Shown: positions 7,893 to 17,025 of the stretch, piece by piece
Layout: each line of letters starts with the position of its first letter
Position numbering within the stretch: the stretch's first letter is position 1
Assembly (NCBI RefSeq): GCF_030538595.1
Contig: NZ_JAUNTS010000005.1
Location: 62,001-126,000 of the forward strand
Direction: 5' to 3'
Length of the DNA stretch: 64,000 bases
Origin: Kocuria sp.
GTDB taxonomy: Bacteria; Actinomycetota; Actinomycetes; Actinomycetales; Micrococcaceae
Notes under the pieces: generated by a model
Told to the model about the DNA's origin: nothing
The model's database searches: none
What the model saw: the letters and a program-made list of their open reading frames with translations, nothing else
Translations under genes and position numbers: made by a program

Positions 7893-9206
7893 TCAGAAGT
7901 GTTTGGGTTTGCCGGACTCGGCGGGACGCATACTGGCGCCCGTGGTGGTGCGCGGCAGGAAAGAACCGGAAGCATCACCGGCCAGGTTGTACCCGGATTC
8001 CGCGTGAGTGGTGACGTCGATTCCCTGGATCTCTTCTTCTTCCGTGATGCGGAACCCAATGGTCTTGTCGATCACCACGGCAATGATGGTGGTCAGCACC
8101 GCGCAATAGGCAACGGAGATCACAACCGCCAGCACCTGTGTGCCCAACAACCCGAAACCGCCACCGTAGAACAAGCCAGCGGTACCTTCCGAAGGCAGCG
8201 CAATGAAGCCCAGTGCCACGGTGCCCACCAGCCCTGAAACCAGGTGCACGCCGATCACGTCCAGCGAATCGTCCATCTTCAACCGGTACTTCAGACCCAC
8301 GGCAATGGCTGAGGCAATGCCGGAGACAAAGCCCAGGACCATGGCCCAGATGGGGGAAATGTTGGCGCAGGCGGGGGTGATGGCCACCAGACCCGCCACC
8401 ACTCCGGAGGCACCACCCAGGGAGGTGGCGTGACCATCGCGCATCCGTTCGGTCAACAACCACCCCAGCATGGCAGCAGACGGTGCTGCCATGGTGTTGA
8501 CCAGGATCAGACCGGCTTGTTCGGGGGAATCAGCGGCACCCACGTTGAAGCCGAACCAGCCGAACCACAGAATGGCGGCGCCCAGCATGACCAAGGGCAG
8601 GTTGTGCGGACGCTGGTTGGGGTCCTTGCCAAAGCCCTTGCGCGCACCCACGATCACAATCAGGATCACCGCTGCCACACCGGCGTTGATGTGCACCACC
8701 AAACCGCCGGCAAAGTCAATTGCCTCCCCGAAACGGGAGCCGATGGCGCCATCTTCCGTGAGCAGCCCACCACCCCACACCATGAAGGCAAGCGGTGCGT
8801 ACACCAAGGTGGCCCAGATGGGCACGAACACGGCCCAGGCACCGAACTTGGCGCGGTCTGCAATGGCCCCGGAGATCAAGGCCACGGTGATGATGGCAAA
8901 GGTGGCACCAAACGCAGCCCCCAGCAGGTCGCCGGTGCCAATCAGGTTGTTCAAACCGAAGGCGGAGGTTGGATCGGCCACCAGACCACCCAGAATGGAA
9001 TCCCCACCAGACATCGAGTAACCCCACAGCACCCACACCACTGTGACCAGGCCGATGGAAATGAAGCTCATGAGCATCATGTTCAGAACAGCCTTGGCGC
9101 GAGTCATCCCGCCGTAGAACAAAGCCAAACCGGGGGTCATGAACAGCACCAGGGCCGAAGCCACCACCGTCCACACGTCGCCAGCTGTCAGCGTGATCGA
9201 ATCCAC
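7893..9206 (-). CDS. amtB: Ammonium transporter AmtB
   Basis: A membrane channel of 437 residues and about 11 segments that conducts NH3/NH4+ as a trimer. Characteristic stretches are FMTPGLALFYGGMTRAK near the N-terminus, the two pore histidines (GGLVVHINAGVAA and GVHLVSGLVGT), and the cytoplasmic C-terminal tail that contacts P-II (RITEEEEIQGIDVTTHAESGY). GTG 9206 is chosen as start because AAGGGAGG lies four bases before it and the protein then begins VDSITLTAGD. The longer ATG at 9236 would swallow that site. It is the first gene of the amtB-glnB operon and is probably under GlnR-like nitrogen control (box at 9282-9319). Confidence 0.96.
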   Translation of the reverse strand: MDSITLTAGDVWTVVASALVLFMTPGLALFYGGMTRAKAVLNMMLMSFISIGLVTVVWVLWGYSMSGGDSILGGLVADPTSAFGLNNLIGTGDLLGAAFGATFAIITVALISGAIADRAKFGAWAVFVPIWATLVYAPLAFMVWGGGLLTEDGAIGSRFGEAIDFAGGLVVHINAGVAAVILIVIVGARKGFGKDPNQRPHNLPLVMLGAAILWFGWFGFNVGAADSPEQAGLILVNTMAAPSAAMLGWLLTERMRDGHATSLGGASGVVAGLVAITPACANISPIWAMVLGFVSGIASAIAVGLKYRLKMDDSLDVIGVHLVSGLVGTVALGFIALPSEGTAGLFYGGGFGLLGTQVLAVVISVAYCAVLTTIIAVVIDKTIGFRITEEEEIQGIDVTTHAESGYNLAGDASGSFLPRTTTGASMRPAESGKPKHF

Positions 9207-9247
9207 GCTGCCTCCCTTCCTGCCCATCCGGCTCACAGCCGAATCAC

Positions 9248-9262
9248 GGTGAATCTTTCACC
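9248..9262 (-). promoter_or_regulatory. Perfect 6-bp inverted repeat in the amtB leader
   Basis: GGTGAA-N3-TTCACC is a perfect palindrome 42 bases before the amtB start, between the GlnR-like box and the ribosome-binding site. It could be a second operator or part of the core promoter. Which factor, if any, binds it is unknown. Confidence 0.35.
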
Positions 9263-9281
9263 TGCATTCAAGAAGGGGGAT

Positions 9282-9319
9282 GTTTCCGTTCTCGGTTGGC
9301 CCTGTTGCCGTCATGTTTC
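9282..9319 (-). promoter_or_regulatory. GlnR-like nitrogen control box upstream of amtB
   Basis: Read on the minus strand, the four half-sites GAAAC, GCAAC, AACCG and GAAAC are each separated by exactly six bases (an 11-base period), 76 bases before the amtB start. This matches the architecture of the Streptomyces/Mycobacterium GlnR box (gTnAC-n6-GaAAC repeated). Control by a GlnR-type regulator is inferred from this match; no glnR is in the window. Confidence 0.6.
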
Positions 9320-9407
9320 GTGCGGGGTGTGCGTGTGACGGTCAGATGACGCGGCCGGTCAGCTTGGCCATCTGATCCAGTTCGGCCATCCAGATCGGCC
9401 GCCCAGT

Positions 9408-10565
9408 TCAGTCGAGCAGTGCGTCCACAAATTGCTCCGGGTCAAACGGAGCCAGATCATCCGGGCCCTCACCCAATCCAATGAGTTTGACCGGAACACC
9501 CAGTGCCCGCTGAATGGCCACCACAATGCCGCCTTTGGCAGTGCCGTCCAGTTTGGTCAGCACAATGCCCGTGACATCCACAGCTTCGGAAAACACCTTG
9601 GCTTGGACCATGCCGTTCTGTCCCGTGGTGGCATCAATCACCAGGAGTACTTCATCCACTTCAGCGGCTTTGGAGACCACTCGCTTGATCTTGCCGAGCT
9701 GGTCCATGAGCCCAGCTTTGTTCTGCAACCGCCCGGCGGTGTCCAGCAGCACCACATCAGATTCAGCTTCAATTCCGGCCTTCACGGCATCAAATGCCAC
9801 CGAGGCCGGATCTGCACCTTCAGCTTCCGAGCGCACGGTCACCACGCCCACGCGATTGCCCCAGGTCTGGAGTTGATCGGCGGCGGCGGCGCGGAAGGTG
9901 TCCGCAGCACCGAGCACCACGTCTTTGTCCTCGGCCACCAACACACGCGCCAGCTTGCCCACCGTGGTGGTTTTGCCCACGCCGTTGACTCCCACCACAA
10001 GAACCACTGCCGGGGCCAGGTCTTTGCGGTCGATGGCAAGGGAACGATCCATGGCCGGGTCCACCAGTTTGAGCAGTTCTTCGCGCAGCATGGCCTTCAC
10101 GCGGGTGGGGTCTTGGGTGCCTTCCACCTTGACTCGCTGCTGCAAGGACTCCACCAAGTCCGTGGCGGCATCCGCGCCCAGATCTGCCAGCAGCAGGGTT
10201 TCTTCGATCTCGTCCCAGACATCTTGGTCAACGCGGTCACGCGACAGCAGTGCCAACAACCCGCGGCCGAACACGTTGTTGGACTTGGCCAGTCGACCGC
10301 GCAGGCGGGCCATGCGGGTGTTCACGGACTCCGGGCGGTCCACACTGGGTTTGGTGGGTGTGGGCGTGGCGGTGGCCTCGTCCGTCGTCGTCGTGGATTC
10401 CTGTCCTTCAGCATCCCCGGCGCCCTCCGGTGCGGGGTCATCGGCATCTCGGGTGGAGGTGTATCCACCGGGGGGTGCCTTGGGGCCGCGCAGCAGCACA
10501 AAGCCCAAGATCGTCAGGATCACGACGGCAACGATCACGTACACAAACACGGGTATCTGGTCCAC
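9408..10565 (-). CDS. ftsY: Signal recognition particle receptor FtsY
   Basis: Receptor GTPase that hands SRP-bound ribosomes to the translocon. The 385 residues comprise an N-terminal membrane segment (about 6-26, typical of actinobacterial FtsY), a variable acidic/Thr-rich linker (30-85), and the NG domain with P-loop GVNGVGKTT (192-200), DTAGRLQ and TKLDGTAKGG. The start is GTG 10565. The gene lies between smc (upstream, beyond an inserted MFS gene on the other strand) and amtB. The 201 bases between ftsY and amtB hold the amtB control region. Confidence 0.96.
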   Translation of the reverse strand: MDQIPVFVYVIVAVVILTILGFVLLRGPKAPPGGYTSTRDADDPAPEGAGDAEGQESTTTTDEATATPTPTKPSVDRPESVNTRMARLRGRLAKSNNVFGRGLLALLSRDRVDQDVWDEIEETLLLADLGADAATDLVESLQQRVKVEGTQDPTRVKAMLREELLKLVDPAMDRSLAIDRKDLAPAVVLVVGVNGVGKTTTVGKLARVLVAEDKDVVLGAADTFRAAAADQLQTWGNRVGVVTVRSEAEGADPASVAFDAVKAGIEAESDVVLLDTAGRLQNKAGLMDQLGKIKRVVSKAAEVDEVLLVIDATTGQNGMVQAKVFSEAVDVTGIVLTKLDGTAKGGIVVAIQRALGVPVKLIGLGEGPDDLAPFDPEQFVDALLD

Positions 10566-10675
10566 GTGCTTATTGCATCATGGTCGGCACGGCCCGCGCA
10601 GCTTGGTTCACCGCATGACACCACCAACCCCCGCAGCCCAGGGCGAACGATCACGGCAATACGTGCAAGCCCTCC

Positions 10676-10681
10676 TAGACT
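10676..10681 (+). promoter_or_regulatory. -10 element (TAGACT), leaderless promoter of the MFS gene
   Basis: TAGACT ends six bases before GTG 10688, so transcription should start on the first base of the codon. No ribosome-binding site is present. Confidence 0.5.
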
Positions 10682-10687
10682 TCTGGC

Positions 10688-11992
10688 GTGTCCCCAGCCA
10701 AGCGTGCGGCCCGCAACCAGGCCCCCAAACAACCCATTCCGCAGGAAGTCAAAGTCCTGATTGCTGCGGCCTTTGCCATTGCGCTGGGCTTCGGCATTGT
10801 GGTGCCCGTGCTGCCGCAGTACGCCGCCAGCTTCAACGTGGGTGTGGCAGCGGCTTCCGCTGTGATCTCTGCCTTTGCATTCTGTCGGCTGATTTTTGCC
10901 CCGGCGGGCGGCCGAATTCTGGACAAGATTGGCGAGCGCCGCACCTACATCACCGGCTTGCTGATTGTGGCGCTGTCCTCCTTTGCCACCGCTTTTGCCG
11001 GGGACTACTGGCAGTTGTTGATCTACCGCGGTCTGGGTGGGATTGGCTCCACCATGTTCACGGTCTCCGCCATGGGGCTCATTGTGCGTCTCTCCCCCGT
11101 CTCCGAACGCGGGCGGATCTCCGGGCTCTACGGTTCCACGTTTCTGATCGGCGGCATTTTGGGTCCGGTGATTGGCGGCCTGCTGGCCGGCATTGGGTTG
11201 CGTGCACCGTTCCTCATCTACGGCGTGGCGATTCTGATTGCCGCAGCCGTGGTGTACTTCCGCATTGCACCTGATGCTCTGGGTGACCGAAAGAGTCGAA
11301 CGGCGCAACCGCGGATGTCCTTCCAAGAGGCTTGGGCTTTCGGGCCGTACCGCGCCGCGCTGGTCTCTGGCTTTGCCAACGGCTGGACCTCCTACGGCAT
11401 CCGCGTGGCTTTGGTTCCCCTGCTGGTTGCAGCAGCCTTTGGCGCGGGCCCCGTGCTCTCCGGCGTCGCTTTGACCATCTATGCCGCAGGTTCGGCCGTT
11501 GCCCTGACCTTCACCGGGCGACTGGCCGATCAGCTGGGGCGTAAGCCCTTGGTCATCACGGGCCTGCTGGTGGCAGGTGCCATGACCATCGTGGTCGGGG
11601 TGACGGAGAATGTTTACGTCTTTGCCGTGGCTTCCTTCCTGGCCGGGGTGGGTTCGGGCACGTTGAGCCCGGGACAGCAGGCCGCCGTGGCAGACGTGGT
11701 TGGTCCTCATCGTTCCGGCGGACAGGTCTTGGCCCGGTTCCAGATGTCCATGGACGCCGGGCAGATCGTGGGCCCCATTGCCGCCGGTGCAATCGTGGAT
11801 GCCGCAGGCTTCGGATGGGCATTCGGGCTCTCCGGTCTCATGCTGCTGCTGGCCAGCCTGGCCTGGATTCCAGTCACGGACACCACCAAACGCCACGACG
11901 TCGATGCCGTTCCCACCGGCTCCATTCCCCAAGTCCCGTTGCGGGAGGACTCCGAGGGTGACGCCGCCGGCCCTCAGTCCCCCAAGTCATGA
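10688..11992 (+). CDS. MFS transporter (drug/metabolite efflux type)
   Basis: A 434-residue major facilitator with 12 predicted membrane helices. The loop after helix 2 carries the MFS signature (GGRILDKIGERRTYI) and the equivalent in the second half reads GRLADQLGRKPLVI. The motif-C-like glycine-rich stretch in helix 5 (GGILGPVIGGLLAGIG) is typical of H+-driven exporters. The substrate is not predictable. It sits alone on the plus strand between ftsY and smc, interrupting a gene order usually continuous in actinobacteria. GTG 10688 is favoured by the leaderless -10 spacing. Confidence 0.88.
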   Translation: MSPAKRAARNQAPKQPIPQEVKVLIAAAFAIALGFGIVVPVLPQYAASFNVGVAAASAVISAFAFCRLIFAPAGGRILDKIGERRTYITGLLIVALSSFATAFAGDYWQLLIYRGLGGIGSTMFTVSAMGLIVRLSPVSERGRISGLYGSTFLIGGILGPVIGGLLAGIGLRAPFLIYGVAILIAAAVVYFRIAPDALGDRKSRTAQPRMSFQEAWAFGPYRAALVSGFANGWTSYGIRVALVPLLVAAAFGAGPVLSGVALTIYAAGSAVALTFTGRLADQLGRKPLVITGLLVAGAMTIVVGVTENVYVFAVASFLAGVGSGTLSPGQQAAVADVVGPHRSGGQVLARFQMSMDAGQIVGPIAAGAIVDAAGFGWAFGLSGLMLLLASLAWIPVTDTTKRHDVDAVPTGSIPQVPLREDSEGDAAGPQSPKS

Positions 11993-12012
11993 AAGTTGAC
12001 CGCGTCAGCACC

Positions 12013-15000
12013 TCAGCGGAGGTCTTTGAGTCGCTGTCCCAGCACCGTGGTCACGCCGTCACGCATGGTGACCCCGTACACGGCGTCGGCGATTTCCATG
12101 GTGCGCTTTTGGTGCGTGATCACAATGAGCTGTGAGGACTCCTGCAGCTGTCGAATGATGGTCAACAACCGTCCCAGGTTGCGGTCGTCCAGAGCCGCCT
12201 CCACCTCGTCCAGAACGTAGAACGGCGATGGCCTGGCCTTGAAAATGGCCACCAACATGGCAATGGCCGTCAGGGACCGTTCTCCACCGGAGAGCAGGGA
12301 CAGGCGCTTGATCCTCTTGCCCGCAGGCCGGGCTTCCACCTCGATCCCGGTGGTGAGGTAATCACTGGGATCGGTTAACCGAAGACGCCCCTCACCCCCC
12401 GGGAACAAGGTGGAGAACACGCCGGTGAACTCTCGTTCGACGTCGTGCCATGCCTCCGTGAAGACCCGCTCCACGTGTTCATCCACGTCCTTGATGATCT
12501 GGCGCAGGTCAGCGCGGGACTTCTTGAGGTCTTCCAACTGTTCCGAGAGGAAGGAGTGCCGTTCCTCCAAAGCAGCGAACTCTTCAAGCGCCAGGGGGTT
12601 GACCCTCCCCAGCTTGCTGAGATCCTTCTCCGCAGCCGCCAGGCGCTTTTCCTGTTCAGCGCGGACGTACGGTGTGCCCAGTGCCGCACCGGGATCGGCC
12701 TGAGGAGCCTCCACTGCGGCCGCTGTGCCCAGATCCTCTGCGGTCGAATCATCCCCGCTGTCAGCAGAGGTAGCCGCAAGTTCCTGCGGGTCCACTCCGT
12801 CCCGTTCGGCCTCCAACTCCCTACGGGCTGCGGCTGCAGCCGCCCGCTCATCACGCTGCTGAGCCACCTCCAGGACGGCATCCGCATCCGGGACCAGCAG
12901 GTGTGGCCCGTAATTCTCCACCAGAGCATCCGGAGTCAATCCCAGATCATCCAGAGACTTGGCCTCCAGAGACTCAATCCGAGCGCGCTGTTGGGCCCGG
13001 GCCAGCTCATCCCGGTGCACGCTGTCCGTGAGTTCGTGAACGCGCGTGGCCAAGGCATCGTTGGCGGTGCGCACTCCTGCCAGTTCGGTATCAAGCTGCG
13101 CACGTATCCGCTCTGCCCGTTCCCGCTGCGCTTCCGCAAGCTCCACGGAGGCGTCAATGCGCACCACAATCTGCTCCACGGCCTCCACCGTGGCTTGGGC
13201 ATTGCGGGCCTGCAAACGACGCCGTTCAGCCCGTTGCGCCGCCTCTTCACGGGCGCGGCGCTCGGCAGCCGCCGCCCGTTCTTGTGAATGCGCACGGTTG
13301 CCCAAGGCACGGGCCTGTTCCTCCAGCGAACGCAGTGCCAATCGTGCCTCGGTCTCTGCAGACCGTGCGGTGGAGGCCGCCGTTTGGGCCGTGTCGCGTG
13401 CTGCCACCGCCACCAGGTGACGTTGCTCATCGGCGTCGTCATCAGTGGTGTCCTGAGCTGCCTCCAAGCGATTGAGGGCATCGACCAAGGCGCGCTGGTG
13501 GGCAGCCACCTGGTCTTGCGCTTGATGAACCTGGCGGTCGAATCGTTCGGATTCTGCTTGGGCGGATGCCAGCACGGCCTCCGTGCGGGAAAGAGCAGAC
13601 TGCGCGGCTTGGTGGGCGCGTTCTGCTGTTTGGGATTCGGCGCGCGCTGCCTCGGCCTCCGTGCGCAAGCGGTCACGTTCGGCGTGTGCCTGTTCTGCGG
13701 CAGCCGTGGCTTCCGTCAAGGCCACGGCCAGTTCGGCCAGCAGGGTCTCGGCTTCTTCTGCTCGCGCCAAGGTTTCCATGGAGCCGGCGGCCTCTGTGGC
13801 GCCGCCCCACGCGCTGCGCGGGGAGAACACATCACCCTGGCGGGTGACCGCACGCACCCCGGGGTGTTCGGCCAGAACCCGCAACCCGGTGGCGGCGTCC
13901 TGGACCAGCACGGTGGTGGCCAATTCGGCGCGGACCTGGGCCACCACGGCCGGTGCCACGCTCGCGTGATCGGCATGGTTTTGGTGGCCGGCGACGGAAA
14001 CAACATCTGCTGCGGCTCGAACTCCTGCCAGACGATGAATCTCGGACGGCAAAGCGGTGTGGGTACCCGCACCGCCATCTGCAGCCGTTCCCGCACCGGG
14101 GTTGCCCCCCGATTTCGCGGTGTCGGGGCTGACCACCAGAACGTGGGCCCTACCGGAACCGGCTTCACGCAGGGCTTGGAAGGCGCTGGCCGCTGCCGTG
14201 TGTGAGCGCACCGCCAGGGCTTCGGCCAGTGGGCCCAGGGCAGCCGTCACGGCTTTTTCCCACCCGGTTTCCACCGCGAGCAGTTCAGCCACAGCGCCCA
14301 CCACGGTACCTGCGGCTTGGGCACGCAGCACATGTGAACCATCCGGTTGCTGCACGGAGGAACGTAGCGCCTCCGCACGGGCAGCCTGGGCATCGTGGGA
14401 CCGCAGCGCTTCCGTCCGAGTCGCATCTGCCGCTCGGGCAAGATCCCGCGCAGTCTCATAGGTCTCCACGGCTTGATCCCGCCGTGACTGGGCGCGCTGG
14501 AACACCGCCGTGGCATCATCTGCGGCCACCCGCAGTGCCTCCACTTCACCCGTTGCCCGGTGCCGCCGCTGCGCGGCCTGCGCCACTGTGTCGCGCAGGC
14601 GTTGCAGTTCGTTCTCAGCGGCTTCCACCCGGGAACGGGCCGATCCCACGCCCCCGGAAAGTTTGGCCATCCCCTCGCGGCGATCCGCAGCAGCCTGCAG
14701 GATCGCGGTCACGGCAGCCTCGGCCTGTTTTGCCTCGGCCTCCGCATCCTCCCGGTCCTGGATGGCCTCCGCCAGAGTGTCCACGGCTGCTTCCACCCGG
14801 GACAACATCTGACGTTCCTCTTCCCGGGTCCGCTGCGCCTGTTCGGTCAATCGTTCAGGATCACGGTCACCGGCTGGAGCCTGCTCCGTGGTGCCCAACA
14901 ACCGGCGTCGTTCAGCGGCCAGCTGATGCAAGGAACGGTGCCGTTCACGCACGGCAGTGAGTTCGTACCAGGTCTCACGCGCCGCGGTCACGGCCGGGAT

Positions 15001-15837
15001 GGCTTGAGCGGCGCGAGCCTCCAACTCGTCCTGCCGCTGCCGCCCTTGGGCCAGATCCCGTTCGGCGGTCTGCTTTTCTTCACGCAACCGACGTTCTGTT
15101 TCAACATCAACAGCCAGTGCGGCCTGTGCCTGCACCAGATCATCGGCAAGCAAGCGCGCCCGGGCGTCGCGGACGTCGTACTGGATGCGCTGAGCGCGCC
15201 GAGCCACCCGGGCCTGGCGTCCCAGCGGGGTGAGCTGGCGCCTGATTTCGCTGAGCAGGTCCTCCAGACGGTCCAGGTTGACCTGCATGCCTTCCAATTT
15301 GCGAACCGTGCGTTCTTTACGACGCCGGTGCTTCAGAATCCCCGCAGCCTCCTCAATGAAACCGCGGCGTTCCTCCGGTGTGGCATGCAGAATGCGATCC
15401 AACTGCCCCTGGCCCACCACCACGTGCATCTCCCGGCCCAAACCGGAATCGGACAGCAATTCTTGAATGTCCAGCAAACGGCAGGACTGACCGTTGATGG
15501 CATATTCGGAACCACCTGTGCGGAACAGAGTCCGGGAAATGGTGACTTCCGTGTATTCGATCGGCAGGGCGCCGTCGGTGTTGTCAATGGTCAGGGCAAC
15601 ATGCGCTCGGCCCAGGGCAGCTCGTCCGGAGGTACCGGCAAAAATGACGTCTTCCATCTTGCCGCCGCGCAGGGTCTTGGCCCCCTGCTCCCCCATGACC
15701 CAGGACAGCGCATCCACCACATTGGACTTACCCGAGCCGTTGGGCCCCACCACACAGGTCACCCCGGGCTCGAACTCAAACGTGGTGGCGGAGGCAAAGG
15801 ACTTGAAGCCACGCACGGTGAGGGTCTTCAAGTGCAC
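12013..15837 (-). CDS. smc: Chromosome segregation ATPase SMC
   Basis: Full-length 1274-residue condensin subunit that organises and segregates the chromosome with ScpA/ScpB. The N-terminal head has Walker A GPNGSGKSN (31-39). Two long coiled coils rich in Ala/Glu/Arg (about 160-500 and 680-1000) surround the hinge (about 510-670, with GTVVGAVAELL and AVTRQGDVFSPRSAW). The C-terminal head has the ABC signature LSGGERSL and Walker B with FYVLDEVEAALDD. The start is GTG 15837 with AGGAG eleven bases upstream. The gene lies between the ole insertion and the MFS gene; mutM, normally adjacent, is 6.5 kb away. Confidence 0.97.
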   Translation of the reverse strand: MHLKTLTVRGFKSFASATTFEFEPGVTCVVGPNGSGKSNVVDALSWVMGEQGAKTLRGGKMEDVIFAGTSGRAALGRAHVALTIDNTDGALPIEYTEVTISRTLFRTGGSEYAINGQSCRLLDIQELLSDSGLGREMHVVVGQGQLDRILHATPEERRGFIEEAAGILKHRRRKERTVRKLEGMQVNLDRLEDLLSEIRRQLTPLGRQARVARRAQRIQYDVRDARARLLADDLVQAQAALAVDVETERRLREEKQTAERDLAQGRQRQDELEARAAQAIPAVTAARETWYELTAVRERHRSLHQLAAERRRLLGTTEQAPAGDRDPERLTEQAQRTREEERQMLSRVEAAVDTLAEAIQDREDAEAEAKQAEAAVTAILQAAADRREGMAKLSGGVGSARSRVEAAENELQRLRDTVAQAAQRRHRATGEVEALRVAADDATAVFQRAQSRRDQAVETYETARDLARAADATRTEALRSHDAQAARAEALRSSVQQPDGSHVLRAQAAGTVVGAVAELLAVETGWEKAVTAALGPLAEALAVRSHTAAASAFQALREAGSGRAHVLVVSPDTAKSGGNPGAGTAADGGAGTHTALPSEIHRLAGVRAAADVVSVAGHQNHADHASVAPAVVAQVRAELATTVLVQDAATGLRVLAEHPGVRAVTRQGDVFSPRSAWGGATEAAGSMETLARAEEAETLLAELAVALTEATAAAEQAHAERDRLRTEAEAARAESQTAERAHQAAQSALSRTEAVLASAQAESERFDRQVHQAQDQVAAHQRALVDALNRLEAAQDTTDDDADEQRHLVAVAARDTAQTAASTARSAETEARLALRSLEEQARALGNRAHSQERAAAAERRAREEAAQRAERRRLQARNAQATVEAVEQIVVRIDASVELAEAQRERAERIRAQLDTELAGVRTANDALATRVHELTDSVHRDELARAQQRARIESLEAKSLDDLGLTPDALVENYGPHLLVPDADAVLEVAQQRDERAAAAAARRELEAERDGVDPQELAATSADSGDDSTAEDLGTAAAVEAPQADPGAALGTPYVRAEQEKRLAAAEKDLSKLGRVNPLALEEFAALEERHSFLSEQLEDLKKSRADLRQIIKDVDEHVERVFTEAWHDVEREFTGVFSTLFPGGEGRLRLTDPSDYLTTGIEVEARPAGKRIKRLSLLSGGERSLTAIAMLVAIFKARPSPFYVLDEVEAALDDRNLGRLLTIIRQLQESSQLIVITHQKRTMEIADAVYGVTMRDGVTTVLGQRLKDLR

Positions 15838-15996
15838 GGGGGTTATCTCCTGGTCAGGGGGCGTCCGCAGAATCCTAACGCTCGCCGCTGCGGCACTGCG
15901 CCACGGGAGAACACAGGCACCGATGCGCAGGGGGCTTCACACCGGTGGCTAGACTGACCCAAGCTGTCCGTATCCGTTCTACGAAAGCGCCGTGCT

Positions 15997-17025
15997 TTGC
16001 CAGGAAACTCGATCATCCGCCATCAAAACGCCTCCCTTCTGTCCATCAAGAAGGTGGAAGCGGACGTGGTGGTGGCCTCGGAGACTGCCGATCAAAAGCT
16101 CGCGGACACCTTCAACAGGTTGAAGCTGCCCACCGGGTTGCTGGAACGCCTGGCTGGGGTGCGCGAATTCCGTGTCTGGTCAGAGGGTCGGCACTACACG
16201 GACGCCGCCGTGGAAGCCGCCCAAGCGGCCATGGAGGAAGCCGGTGTGACCCCGGATCAGGTGGGCCTGTTGGTCAACTGCTCGGTGACCCGCGACGGGT
16301 ACGAACCCGCTTTGTCCGTCTCCGAGCACGCACGCCTGGGGCTGCCCACCTCCACGTTGAACTTTGACATCACCAACGCGTGCCTGGGTTTTGTGAACGG
16401 CTTGACCGTTGCCTCCACCATGATTGACGCCGGAGCGGTGGACTACGCCGTCGTTCTGGCGGGTGAAGACCCCACCCCCTGGCACCGTGAGGCTTTCGAG
16501 CGACTGCAGCAGCCGGATGTGACGCGCGCGGATGTGATCCGGGAATTCGCCACCCTGACCCTGGGGTGCGGTGCCGCAGCGGCAGTGGTGGGCAAGGCGG
16601 ATGCTCACCCGGAGGGGCACCGAATCCGCACCTCCGTGACCCGCTCGGCCACCGAGCACCACGGGCTGTGCATCGGCGGCTTCGATGGCATGTTCACGGA
16701 TGCCTCCGGGCTGCTCAAACACGGTGTTGGGCTGTTGACCACCACGTGGGAGGAAGCCCGCACCCAGGGCTTTGAATGGGATGACTTTGACTGGGTGATT
16801 GCCCACCAGGTCTCCACGTCCCACACGGACAAGACCGAAAACGACATCGGCATCCCCCCGCACAAGCTGCCGCGCACCTTCCCCTTCTGGGGCAACGTGG
16901 CCGCAGCTGCCCTGCCCATGACTTTGGCCCAGCAAGCGGAGGGCGCCTTCCAGCCCGGACACCGGGTGCTGGCCATGGGCGTGGGCTCCGGATTGAACGC
17001 GACTTTCATGGAGATCGACTGGTGA
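15997..17025 (+). CDS. oleA: OleA: head-to-head acyl-CoA condensing thiolase-like enzyme
   Basis: The 342-residue OleA condenses two fatty acyl-CoAs by a non-decarboxylative Claisen reaction to a 2-alkyl-3-keto acid, the first step of long-chain olefin synthesis. The thiolase fold shows the catalytic Cys129 in DITNACLGF, a His in VIAHQVS and an Asn in FPFWGNVAA. The start is TTG 15997, giving the family-like MPGNSIIRHQN. GAAAG lies upstream, and no better in-frame start exists. Its stop overlaps the start of oleBC (GTGA), so the two are translationally coupled. The 159 bases upstream contain a possible -10 (TAGACT, 15950-15955). Confidence 0.93.
   Translation: MPGNSIIRHQNASLLSIKKVEADVVVASETADQKLADTFNRLKLPTGLLERLAGVREFRVWSEGRHYTDAAVEAAQAAMEEAGVTPDQVGLLVNCSVTRDGYEPALSVSEHARLGLPTSTLNFDITNACLGFVNGLTVASTMIDAGAVDYAVVLAGEDPTPWHREAFERLQQPDVTRADVIREFATLTLGCGAAAAVVGKADAHPEGHRIRTSVTRSATEHHGLCIGGFDGMFTDASGLLKHGVGLLTTTWEEARTQGFEWDDFDWVIAHQVSTSHTDKTENDIGIPPHKLPRTFPFWGNVAAAALPMTLAQQAEGAFQPGHRVLAMGVGSGLNATFMEIDW

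Noticed and set aside
10535-11932. Long open frame (465 codons) on the minus strand opposite the MFS transporter
   Set aside because: It is the antisense shadow of a clear 12-helix transporter and encodes a Gly/His/Gln-rich, non-globular sequence without a family.
14560-15957. 465-codon plus-strand frame across the smc N-terminal region
   Set aside because: Antisense to the conserved SMC head; composition and lack of motifs mark it as a codon-bias shadow. The same reasoning removes 22640-24028 opposite mutM/rnc and 1050-1934 opposite the kinase.
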